From contig NZ_CP129884.1 in NCBI RefSeq assembly GCF_030490285.1, positions 4,154,001 to 4,218,000 of the forward strand: a DNA stretch of 64,000 bases, written 5' to 3'. Made by a program: the position numbers and the translations under genes. The notes below the pieces were generated by a model. The model saw nothing but the letters and a program-made list of their open reading frames with translations. It did no database searches and was not told the origin of the DNA. This DNA comes from Methylomonas montana (GTDB lineage Bacteria > Pseudomonadota > Gammaproteobacteria > Methylococcales > Methylomonadaceae). Below, piece by piece: positions 48,583 to 54,849 of this stretch (its first letter is position 1; each line of letters starts with the position of its first letter).

Positions 48583-48640
48583 TTTTTATGCTAAAAAATC
48601 AATTGGTTATGGCTTTGTGGTAAACCAGTCGATTTTTGCT

Positions 48641-48661
48641 GATTTACCCACTGGGTAAATC
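48641..48661. repeat. Palindrome at the end of the integrase gene
   Basis: GATTTACCC at 48641-48649 and GGGTAAATC at 48653-48661 form a perfect nine-base inverted repeat with a three-base centre. It overlaps the integrase stop codon. No T-run follows in either direction, so it may be an integrase or accessory protein site and not a terminator. Confidence 0.45.
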
Positions 48662-49739
48662 ACGATGCCAATCGCAACATAGTTACCCCTTCAACCTTAG
48701 TCAGCATCTCGACTGCCGTTATCAATTCACCAACTTCTGCTGGCGAATAATGCACCGTGATGTCTCCATCAATGTGATGCATCAACGCTTTTCTGGTTTC
48801 CAATGGCACACCCGCAAGTCGTAACCTCCTTGCAAAGGTATGTCTGAGGTTGTGAGGTCCTGATAAAACCTCTTTGCCTACAGGTAACTCCGCTCTTACC
48901 CAAGCTTTTTTCCAGGCGGAGTTATACATTCGAACGACCGGTTTCCCCCTGTAACCAAAAACATGCGTGGCAATTTTCCCACGCCGGCTTTCAATTATGT
49001 TTCTCGCCGTACTGTTTAGTACCAACAAGCACGGTGTACCATTTTTAGTGAAATCTCCCGGCACTAGGAAGACAGACGTTCCGATTTCAGGAATTTTGAT
49101 TTCCCATTCCCAACGTAATTCACCAACTACTTTATCCCTAGCACCAGTATTCAAAGCAAACATGGCCATTTCAGCCAAATGCGAAGGCAACTCTTTAAAA
49201 AAACGCCGTTGCTCTTCAATGTTCAGTGGATAAGGATGCGCAGTGTCTCCCCAATTTGGGGACCGTAATAGCGGAGCTGTCGGTAACCATGGATTATTGT
49301 CCATGTCTCGCCATACCCGAGAGGCAAGAGACAATATCCTTCTTACAACAGATAACTCCCTATTAACAGTACCGCTTTTAATTCCAAGTTTCTGGCGATG
49401 CTCAATGTAGGGCTGTAAGGTGCCTTGATGCACTTGATCAATTCTAAGATGCCCAATCCACGGATCCAAATTTTCCAAGCACTTGGCATCTCGACTCAAG
49501 CTAGGTTTGACCTCCTCGTTTAGAAATTTTGTTGCAGCTTCTCGAAACGTCCGCAGTTTCGGCGCTGCCGCTTCCGTTTTAGCTGCAGCTATCGCTCTAT
49601 GGTATTCCGCCTCTGCTTCGATTTGTGAGCTCGCTGTAAAGCGGTGGCGAACTCTTCCGATCCCGTCGATCCGTTTGTCGACGGAACCTTTCCCTGTTTT
49701 CTTGTCCCAGTACAACCCTGGGAGTTTGTTTCTTGCCAT
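48660..49739 (-). CDS. int: Tyrosine-type integrase
   Basis: A 359-residue site-specific recombinase that would join and excise the element at the tRNA-Thr site. An N-terminal DNA-binding region (about 1-150) precedes the catalytic domain. Catalytic residues visible: Arg in ALNTGARDKVVGELRW, His-x2-Arg in HNLRHTFARRL, and the nucleophile Tyr in ITVHYSPAEVG. The ATG at 49739 has AAGGAG eight bases upstream. The gene faces the tRNA, the normal layout for such islands. Confidence 0.95.
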   Translation of the reverse strand: MARNKLPGLYWDKKTGKGSVDKRIDGIGRVRHRFTASSQIEAEAEYHRAIAAAKTEAAAPKLRTFREAATKFLNEEVKPSLSRDAKCLENLDPWIGHLRIDQVHQGTLQPYIEHRQKLGIKSGTVNRELSVVRRILSLASRVWRDMDNNPWLPTAPLLRSPNWGDTAHPYPLNIEEQRRFFKELPSHLAEMAMFALNTGARDKVVGELRWEWEIKIPEIGTSVFLVPGDFTKNGTPCLLVLNSTARNIIESRRGKIATHVFGYRGKPVVRMYNSAWKKAWVRAELPVGKEVLSGPHNLRHTFARRLRLAGVPLETRKALMHHIDGDITVHYSPAEVGELITAVEMLTKVEGVTMLRLAS

Positions 49740-49948
49740 GATGGTTGCTCCTTAACCCTCACGTTGCGGGTTTTATATTCATCTAAAGCGTGATCCAGGT
49801 CAAGTCGATCAAAGCCAATACCTTGGTTTCCCATTTGAATTTCGGGAAGATTGGGACGAATCTCACGATCAAACAAGGTTCGCCCCATACCAGAGTAATA
49901 CTGTGCTTCTGGCAGCCTTAAGATTCTTGGTGGGTAATTATTCGTCAT
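49589..49948 (-). CDS. AlpA-like excisionase/DNA-binding protein overlapping int
   Basis: A 119-residue frame whose first about 60 residues look like an AlpA/MerR-type winged helix: RILRLPEAQYYSGMGRTLFDREIRPNLPE, then GFDRLDLDHALDEY. The C-terminal half runs about 150 bases into int in another frame and is basic and unstructured, so it may be partly or wholly dispensable. Small AlpA-type proteins beside integrases act as excision factors. The N-terminal half is well supported; the length of the C-terminus is what the frame gives. Confidence 0.65.
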   Translation of the reverse strand: MTNNYPPRILRLPEAQYYSGMGRTLFDREIRPNLPEIQMGNQGIGFDRLDLDHALDEYKTRNVRVKEQPSWQETNSQGCTGTRKQGKVPSTNGSTGSEEFATALQRAHKSKQRRNTIER

Positions 49949-50045
49949 GTTTTAAATTCCGCCAATCAGGCAAAAATAGGCTGTAACTTCCTGGATTCTT
50001 ACTGCCAACTTGAAAATTAAAAAACCGCCATGCACCTGCTCAATC

Positions 50046-50519
50046 TCATTTTTTCAAACGTGCCTTGCAAACCCCACACCGCTCAATATGATTCATGCGG
50101 GCGCGCAGCAAATTCCAGCAATTACAAACAGGACATCGCGTCAGTTCAATTGTGTTGGCTAATAGTTCTTCAATAATCACACTGGTTTCGGAGAAATCCA
50201 GTTTGCTGGCCGGGTGCATTTTCTTAAAAGCATCAAAAGCATTGATGACTTGGTAAATACTGCGTTGGTCGATGATGAACTGAGCCTGTCTATAACAAGC
50301 AGCAAAGGCTGCAGCCTCTTTATATTGTTGGTTAGAGCGGGTGAGCGCGTGAATGGATTGTTTATTATCACCGGAACGCGCAGAAAACCCATGATATTGA
50401 CGATAAGCTTTTCGCAGCCATTTAATTGAAATGGCTGTTTCTTGATGAATCGTGCCAATACGGGCTTTGCGTTTGATGAGTTCAAGGGCCAGTGTTTGTT
50501 GCTTGTAGTTATCTAACAT
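50046..50519 (-). CDS. FlhC-like transcriptional activator (pair 1)
   Basis: A 157-residue protein with the FlhC pattern: helix LALELIKRKARIGTI, a helix-turn-helix-like stretch (TAISIKWLRKAYRQYHG), and a C-terminal four-cysteine zinc site C129-x2-C132 and C148-x2-C151. FlhC joins FlhD in the master flagellar activator; homologues SetC and AcaC activate ICE and plasmid transfer genes. ATG 50519 is chosen over GTG 50525 because GGAG sits correctly for it. It is 11 bases after the FlhD-like partner gene. Confidence 0.8.
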   Translation of the reverse strand: MLDNYKQQTLALELIKRKARIGTIHQETAISIKWLRKAYRQYHGFSARSGDNKQSIHALTRSNQQYKEAAAFAACYRQAQFIIDQRSIYQVINAFDAFKKMHPASKLDFSETSVIIEELLANTIELTRCPVCNCWNLLRARMNHIERCGVCKARLKK

Positions 50520-50530
50520 GACCACTCCAC

Positions 50531-51118
50531 CTAACCCGCAGTGAAAGCCAACAACAAATCAACCAGATCATGGTGACGCTGTCCAAAGCCCTGAATAAAT
50601 TGCGATGTAAAGCGGGGTGCAAAACATAAACAACCAGATCGGGCGAGAGCCTGCATTTCGTCCATAGACAACTTTGCCACTGCTAATCGCAACTCTTCAT
50701 CGGCAATTCCCATGATCAAAAGCGCTTGTAGGGCATTTTCTCGGGCGACGGTACGCACCTTTACTAGCCACGCCAGATTCAGATCATATAGCTCTTGGTC
50801 AACGGTTTCTTGGTGTAGGGTCATCAATCGATCAACATACCCATCCACACGGATCACTGCATCCTGCATGATCGCTTCTACAGCCGGGCTCATATTGACT
50901 ACCTGCAACTTGCATTTGAGGAAGTCAGCTCCAAACTCGTTCACCAGCGTGAGGATGGCTTCCTGGAAAAAACCTATAGAGATGGATTCGACCCCTTCAA
51001 AGTCCAGTGTCAGGCATTCGTTGAGCAAAAAACATTCTCTCGCTCGTTGTACCAGTTGCTTACCATGACAGGTCTGGGGTGTTTTCAGTTTGGTGAGGTG
51101 CTTGATGACGACATACAT
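50531..51118 (-). CDS. STAS-like (DUF4325-type) domain fused to an FlhD-like domain (pair 1)
   Basis: A 195-residue two-domain protein. Residues about 1-95 look like a DUF4325/STAS-like domain (ECLTLDFEGVESISIGFFQEAI). Residues about 107-172 align by eye with FlhD: LYDLNLAWLVKVRTVARENALQ, then IMGIADEELRLAVAKLSMDEMQALA. E. coli FlhD is only about 116 residues and has no such N-terminal domain. ATG 51118 is chosen for the AAGGAG seven bases upstream; the frame extends 25 residues further. FlhD assignment is strong; the N-terminal domain is by pattern. Confidence 0.72.
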   Translation of the reverse strand: MYVVIKHLTKLKTPQTCHGKQLVQRARECFLLNECLTLDFEGVESISIGFFQEAILTLVNEFGADFLKCKLQVVNMSPAVEAIMQDAVIRVDGYVDRLMTLHQETVDQELYDLNLAWLVKVRTVARENALQALLIMGIADEELRLAVAKLSMDEMQALARSGCLCFAPRFTSQFIQGFGQRHHDLVDLLLAFTAG

Positions 51119-51138
51119 AACAATCTCCTTGTCGGTGG

Positions 51139-51765
51139 TTAAGTCGTCGACAACCGTGCATCCCGAGCTTGATCGACTTGCCTGCCAAGACAAGCCGCCT
51201 TGTAGCGACGTATGTTTTTTTCAGCCCAAACCTCACAAATTGGGCAGCGTTGGTAAAATTTTGGCACTGTGTTCAGTACGATATGCCGGGATTGACAGGT
51301 TTCGCATAAAACGAGCCGACTTTCCCGGCTATTTAATTGTTGAATAAGATGCCAAGCACGGTTAATAACCAATAAGTTACCGCGATCAGCGCTAACGCCC
51401 AAACCATTGAGATTATTGGCTCGCCGAAACACTTCGCTGTACAGCGCGTACGCAGCCAAGAATCTCCTAGCGTTGATAGAATTCTGACTGTGGAGTTGAG
51501 AGATATCCGCAAAAATGCCCAGAAAAGTCGAAGCATGCAGCGCATTCAGTGATGAACGGGCAATCCAATAAGAATCGTACGGCAACATGCCTGATTTTGA
51601 TGGGCTGTGATGGGCGTCCTTGTGCAGACGAATCGCCACCTTGCGACCGATGCCACAGAGATGCTGAACGACTGGTGGCCTTGCCCCTAACCGAATGAGT
51701 TTGTTCGCCATGGACATCGTTTCCAAAAATTCCGGCAAAGCTATTTCGCTGGGTATCCGATACAT
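51139..51765 (-). CDS. FlhC-like transcriptional activator (pair 2)
   Basis: A 208-residue protein matching FlhC: MANKLIRLGARPPVVQHLCGIGRKVAIRLHK at about 19-49, the family PSKSGMLPYDSYWIARSSLNALHAS stretch at about 55-79, and a C-terminal zinc site C154-x2-C157 and C174-x2-C177. Its ATG directly follows the stop of the FlhD-like gene, TGAATG. This is the more canonical of the two FlhC-like proteins. A basic tail (RRYKAACLGRQVDQARDAR) ends it. Confidence 0.85.
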   Translation of the reverse strand: MYRIPSEIALPEFLETMSMANKLIRLGARPPVVQHLCGIGRKVAIRLHKDAHHSPSKSGMLPYDSYWIARSSLNALHASTFLGIFADISQLHSQNSINARRFLAAYALYSEVFRRANNLNGLGVSADRGNLLVINRAWHLIQQLNSRESRLVLCETCQSRHIVLNTVPKFYQRCPICEVWAEKNIRRYKAACLGRQVDQARDARLSTT

Positions 51766-52047
51766 TCAGACATCCTCCTCGTTATCAAGCTCGGACATCA
51801 GCAATGCGCTATGCACAGACGGTGCCATATGCTGTGGAGTCTTTAGCGGTAATAAACGAATGATGGCCCGACTGTTACCCGCCAATGCCCGCATCTTTTC
51901 CACTGTCAATGTTTCCATGACACTGAGCTGTTTCTGATTCAGGCCAAAACGCCAGGCGGCTTCCAGCGCGTTGCTACGGACAGATTCACGAGCCAGCATC
52001 AGATATTCAAAATTGAGTTGCGATAGATCTTCTTCCAGTGTCGACAT
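51766..52047 (-). CDS. FlhD-like transcriptional activator (pair 2)
   Basis: A 93-residue protein closely patterned on FlhD: LSQLNFEYLMLARESVRSNALEAAWRFGLN at about 8-37, then LSVMETLTVEKMRALA. ATG 52047 is chosen because GGGAAG lies seven bases upstream and homologues begin near this point. It is the first of four regulator genes (flhD-flhC-STAS/flhD-flhC order) that run toward the excisionase and integrase, consistent with a master-activator operon as in SetCD and AcaCD elements. Confidence 0.83.
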   Translation of the reverse strand: MSTLEEDLSQLNFEYLMLARESVRSNALEAAWRFGLNQKQLSVMETLTVEKMRALAGNSRAIIRLLPLKTPQHMAPSVHSALLMSELDNEEDV

Positions 52048-52252
52048 TACTTGTCTTCCCGTGTTCGGCAAATTCGTTAGGCGTTATGCTAGGCCCACGC
52101 ACTGGAAAAATCTCACACGGAAAGTGGTCTGATTTGGGGTACTTTCCTCGCAAGACTTTGCGGGACGTTGACTGGGAGACGGTGAAAAAACAGGATAAAA
52201 CGGAAGATGCTGGCAATAATTGTGAAGCATTTAACAAAAATGCATCATGATG
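52048..52252 (-). promoter_or_regulatory. Leader/promoter region of the FlhD/FlhC-like operon
   Basis: About 200 bases ahead of the first regulator gene. GGAAAGT at 52119-52125 and ACTTTCC at 52141-52147 form an inverted repeat with a 15-base loop. On the transcript the 3' arm could instead pair with the ribosome site at 52055-52060 (six pairs, one G-U). This resembles the other leaders of the element but lacks the central CCC/GGG hairpin. A short CGCAA-gact-TTGCG hairpin (52149-52162) lies just before it. No promoter boxes are clear. Confidence 0.45.
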
Positions 52253-52285
52253 GAAAAATGCGCCACCGTCTGAAGGACGGGGCGC
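52253..52285 (-). terminator. Rho-independent terminator after radC
   Basis: On the minus strand GCGCC-CCGTC and GACGG-T-GGCGC form a ten-pair stem with one bulged base and a five-base loop, followed directly by ATTTTTCC. It separates the radC transcript from the regulator operon. Confidence 0.75.
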
Positions 52286-52375
52286 TGTTATCACATTTTT
52301 TTCTTGAAATAGCCTATTGGATCAATCTCCACGCTCTGTGATGCGTTGGTCTGCCTCGGTAGCCCAAGAGCAAGC

Positions 52376-52849
52376 TCACAACAAGCCATGCTCCGCAAAG
52401 GAATATACGGTCTCGCCAATGATGAAATGATCAAGTACGCGTACGTCAATCAAGGCCAAGGCCTCTTTGAGTTTCTCTGTAATCACGCGGTCCGCCTGAC
52501 TGGGCTCGCTAATCCCGGATGGGTGGTTGTGCGCCATGATTAGCGCCGCAGCATTATAGTGCAACGAGGCCTTGACCACTTCGCGCGGATACACGCTAGC
52601 GCCATCAATCGTCCCCCGGAACAATTCATCGCAAGCGATGACGCGGTGTTGATTGTCCAAGAACAGACACACAAATACTTCGTGCTCATACGGCGCCAAT
52701 TTTAACTTGATACAGTCCTTCGCCTTGTCCGGACTGGTCAAGGCTTCGCCTCGACTGAAAGTGCGGTTGTAAATCTGAATGGCCTCTAAGATGACATCCT
52801 GTTCATCGGCCATACGGTAACGATTATTGGTTCCTCGAATGAATAACAT
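52376..52849 (-). CDS. RadC family protein (JAB/MPN domain)
   Basis: A 157-residue RadC-type protein. The JAMM-like metal site is present in [22 protein letters not shown] (H-x-H-P-x7-S-x2-D). It lacks the helix-hairpin-helix N-terminus of chromosomal RadC, as is usual for copies carried by mobile elements and prophages. Function unknown despite the name; family members are not needed for DNA repair in E. coli. Its mRNA has a leader with a ten-pair helix that can close the ribosome site. Confidence 0.9.
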   Translation of the reverse strand: MLFIRGTNNRYRMADEQDVILEAIQIYNRTFSRGEALTSPDKAKDCIKLKLAPYEHEVFVCLFLDNQHRVIACDELFRGTIDGASVYPREVVKASLHYNAAALIMAHNHPSGISEPSQADRVITEKLKEALALIDVRVLDHFIIGETVYSFAEHGLL

Positions 52850-52920
52850 GGGCTTTCTCCCGTAATCTTAAAATTTGGAGAAAGCCGCTCCCTTCCGGGG
52901 TGGACTTTCTCCGGAAGGGT
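52850..52920 (-). promoter_or_regulatory. Structured leader of radC (leader family copy 1)
   Basis: Plus-strand CTTTCTCC occurs at 52853-52860, covering the ribosome site, and again at 52905-52912; its complement GGAGAAAG lies between them at 52877-52884. The middle arm can pair with the 5' arm (eight pairs) or with the ribosome site (ten pairs, GGAGAAAGCC with GGCTTTCTCC). A further hairpin, CCCTTCC at 52890-52896 with GGAAGGG at 52913-52919, encloses the 5' arm in its loop. Confidence 0.65.
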
Positions 52921-53122
52921 TGTCAAAAATATTCAAAGCCTCGTCAGCGATGTCTGCAGACGTTGACCGTCGGCAGAACACATTTCGCTAAAGACGCTTA
53001 AGCTGACGCCATTACTGCGTCAGGTGTTTTGGAATGATGCTTGTTAAGTGGTCGTTCGCCAGAAATCCAGCCAAAAGCCACGGGCTAACACAGCCGCGGC
53101 CATCGGCCCGATTGGGTTTCGA
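52921..53122. other. Non-coding spacer between the GHKL ATPase gene and radC
   Basis: About 200 bases downstream of the ATPase stop. CTGACGC at 53003-53009 and GCGTCAG at 53017-53023 form a perfect seven-base hairpin; a TCTGCAGACG/CCGTCGGCAGA-like repeat is at about 52949-52976. These may mark the end of the ATPase transcript. No gene is seen; a plus-strand open frame there is a shadow of the ATPase gene. Confidence 0.4.
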
Positions 53123-54718
53123 CTACACTTCCGCAACGGTGACGACATCGCCACTATTGCCGAGCACGATTTGAAAGGTCCTGGAAAACAGCGCCGGACA
53201 ACTGCCAAATTTCGGCAGCAGTCGTTGCAATGCATCCGCCGGTTTGTCAGCCGTATTGGCCACCACGAAGTTATGAAAATCCCATTCATCGGCTTCCTTG
53301 GCGGATTCCATGAACGTATCCCATTCGTCGTAGTAGGACGATGCCTGGCAAACCACCAATCCGGATGTCTCCCGACTTGGTACGATGAAGCGATCCTGGT
53401 CCTCGTCATATACGGCATCGTTATCGATGTCGACAGACTCGCCATTAAGGGTTAACCGGTACTGTTCACAAAATACCGCCTGACCACTTACCCATTGCCC
53501 CGCAAAATAAGCGCGGTGCGATTCATTGACTATGTCCAAAGTGACTTCCGGCCCATTCAAATCGACCAGGTACGAACATAGCCAATGCCCGGCATCCAGC
53601 CCCGGTCGAAATATTCGATAATCCCGGCGCCAAGCGAACATCCAGCGTAGCGCACCGACCTCATCGAGATCATCCAGGTCGGCAACTTTGACAAGGCCGT
53701 TTTCCACATCGCTTCGACTGACCGGTTGCGAAACCACTGCCAAATTGACGCTGCTGCAACCTTCCTTGATCGGATAATCCTGAATGATGGCCAATACCTG
53801 TTTCGGCAATAACGGCACGTCATTCAGTAAATCCAGGCAGCGGTAAGTTTTCAAGGTGTCGTAGCCAAGGACAAACTCCTCAGCAGACAATTCGCGTTTG
53901 ATCATTTCCATTCGTTGCCTGGCTTCCCGTTGCAGAACGTGCTTAACCTCAGCAATCACCTGTGCTTCATCGATCAATTTATCCCGGTCGGGCAACCGAG
54001 CGAAAAACCGGCTTGAATCCAAGTGGATGACATGACCGGGGTCTCGTTCGTGGTGACTGTGATAGACCGGTAAACCTTGCAGATACAGATGAAAATACTC
54101 CGACTGTCGCAACCAGTCTTCGCCCTGGGACAAGCCATACAAGTACAGATCGCCCAGTTCGATCTCGATGAACGGTAATGTTGACGTGACTGCTCGCGGC
54201 CGATCCAGGCTGACACCGTTAAAGCGCACCTCAATCGGAAATCCCCGCGCCAATCGACGCAACTGGGATTCAATCCGATCCGCTTCGGGTTTGAACTGGG
54301 TCAGCGTCAAACGAGTGATGCCTTGCCAGTCAGCAGGTTCGATCGCAATTGGTTGGAAGGCCAATAGCTCGGCCGTATCCACCGAAAATCGACCGCCTTT
54401 GCTGTCGACGCTGATGGCATCGCAGGCAAAGATTGCCGACAAAAATCCCAGGCCAAATGGGCATTCCCGTTCGATGACGTCAACATCCCAGCCCGACTCG
54501 GCCACGGTCAGCAACGTTTTCAAACAGGCGATGCCGCAGCCATCGTCACACACCGTCAAGGTTCGAGTGTCTTCCGAATACTCGAAACTGACGAACGTGG
54601 CGCCGGCGCGGCGGGCATTTTGCATCAATTCGCCCAGTACCGTGGTGGACTGGGTAAAGCTGAAACGCAGGTTGTTAATCAATTTTTCGGGGTTTACCGA
54701 TAATTGTGTGGTGTTCAT
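53123..54718 (-). CDS. GHKL/Hsp90-like ATPase domain protein
   Basis: A 531-residue protein with a Bergerat-fold ATP site at the N-terminus: ELMQNARRAGATFVS (N box), CDDGCGIACL (DxGxG) and a GLGFLSAIFACD lid region. The rest has no domain I recognise; it is acidic toward the C-terminus. ATG 54718 is chosen for the GAGGAA ribosome site. GHKL proteins of this size appear in mobile elements, sometimes in defence or DNA-maintenance modules, but no function can be assigned. Preceded by a structured leader. Confidence 0.75.
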   Translation of the reverse strand: MNTTQLSVNPEKLINNLRFSFTQSTTVLGELMQNARRAGATFVSFEYSEDTRTLTVCDDGCGIACLKTLLTVAESGWDVDVIERECPFGLGFLSAIFACDAISVDSKGGRFSVDTAELLAFQPIAIEPADWQGITRLTLTQFKPEADRIESQLRRLARGFPIEVRFNGVSLDRPRAVTSTLPFIEIELGDLYLYGLSQGEDWLRQSEYFHLYLQGLPVYHSHHERDPGHVIHLDSSRFFARLPDRDKLIDEAQVIAEVKHVLQREARQRMEMIKRELSAEEFVLGYDTLKTYRCLDLLNDVPLLPKQVLAIIQDYPIKEGCSSVNLAVVSQPVSRSDVENGLVKVADLDDLDEVGALRWMFAWRRDYRIFRPGLDAGHWLCSYLVDLNGPEVTLDIVNESHRAYFAGQWVSGQAVFCEQYRLTLNGESVDIDNDAVYDEDQDRFIVPSRETSGLVVCQASSYYDEWDTFMESAKEADEWDFHNFVVANTADKPADALQRLLPKFGSCPALFSRTFQIVLGNSGDVVTVAEV

Positions 54719-54800
54719 GTGAGTTCCTCGAATAAAAAGCCCTGAGGAAGCGACACAGTCCAACCCCGACGGGGAGAACGGATCATCTCCCCGAAGCGGG
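54719..54800 (-). promoter_or_regulatory. Structured leader of the GHKL ATPase gene (leader family copy 2)
   Basis: A hairpin with eight-base arms (CGGGGAGA at 54770-54777, TCTCCCCG at 54786-54793) is extended by CCCC at 54764-54767 with GGG at 54798-54800. Closer to the gene, GAGGAA at 54744-54749 is the exact complement of the TTCCTC at 54724-54729 that encodes the ribosome site, so six pairs could close it. Confidence 0.6.
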
Positions 54801-54849
54801 TGATACTGGCTAGGCCAGTGGTTAAGTTAAGTCCCGGTCTAACACCGAA

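Noticed and set aside
50046-52047. FlhDC-like genes as the chromosomal flagellar master regulators linked to motA-motB at 1.3-3.1 kb
   Set aside because: They lie within the tRNA-Thr element, 47 kb from motAB, are duplicated, one has an extra domain, and they sit directly upstream of xis and int, as element activators do.
52086-52250. Small plus-strand ORF starting MLGPRTGKISHG
   Set aside because: About 54 residues, no ribosome site, no recognisable family, and it covers the promoter/leader of the FlhD-like operon. Treated as non-coding.
52260-52285. IS200/IS605-type end hairpin (CCGTC...GACGG)
   Set aside because: No transposase nearby, and on the minus strand it is followed directly by a T-run after radC, so a terminator explains it.
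53048-53455. Plus-strand ORF of 135 residues near the end of the GHKL ATPase gene
   Set aside because: It lies almost wholly over the coding sequence of the ATPase, has no ribosome site and shows no family features.
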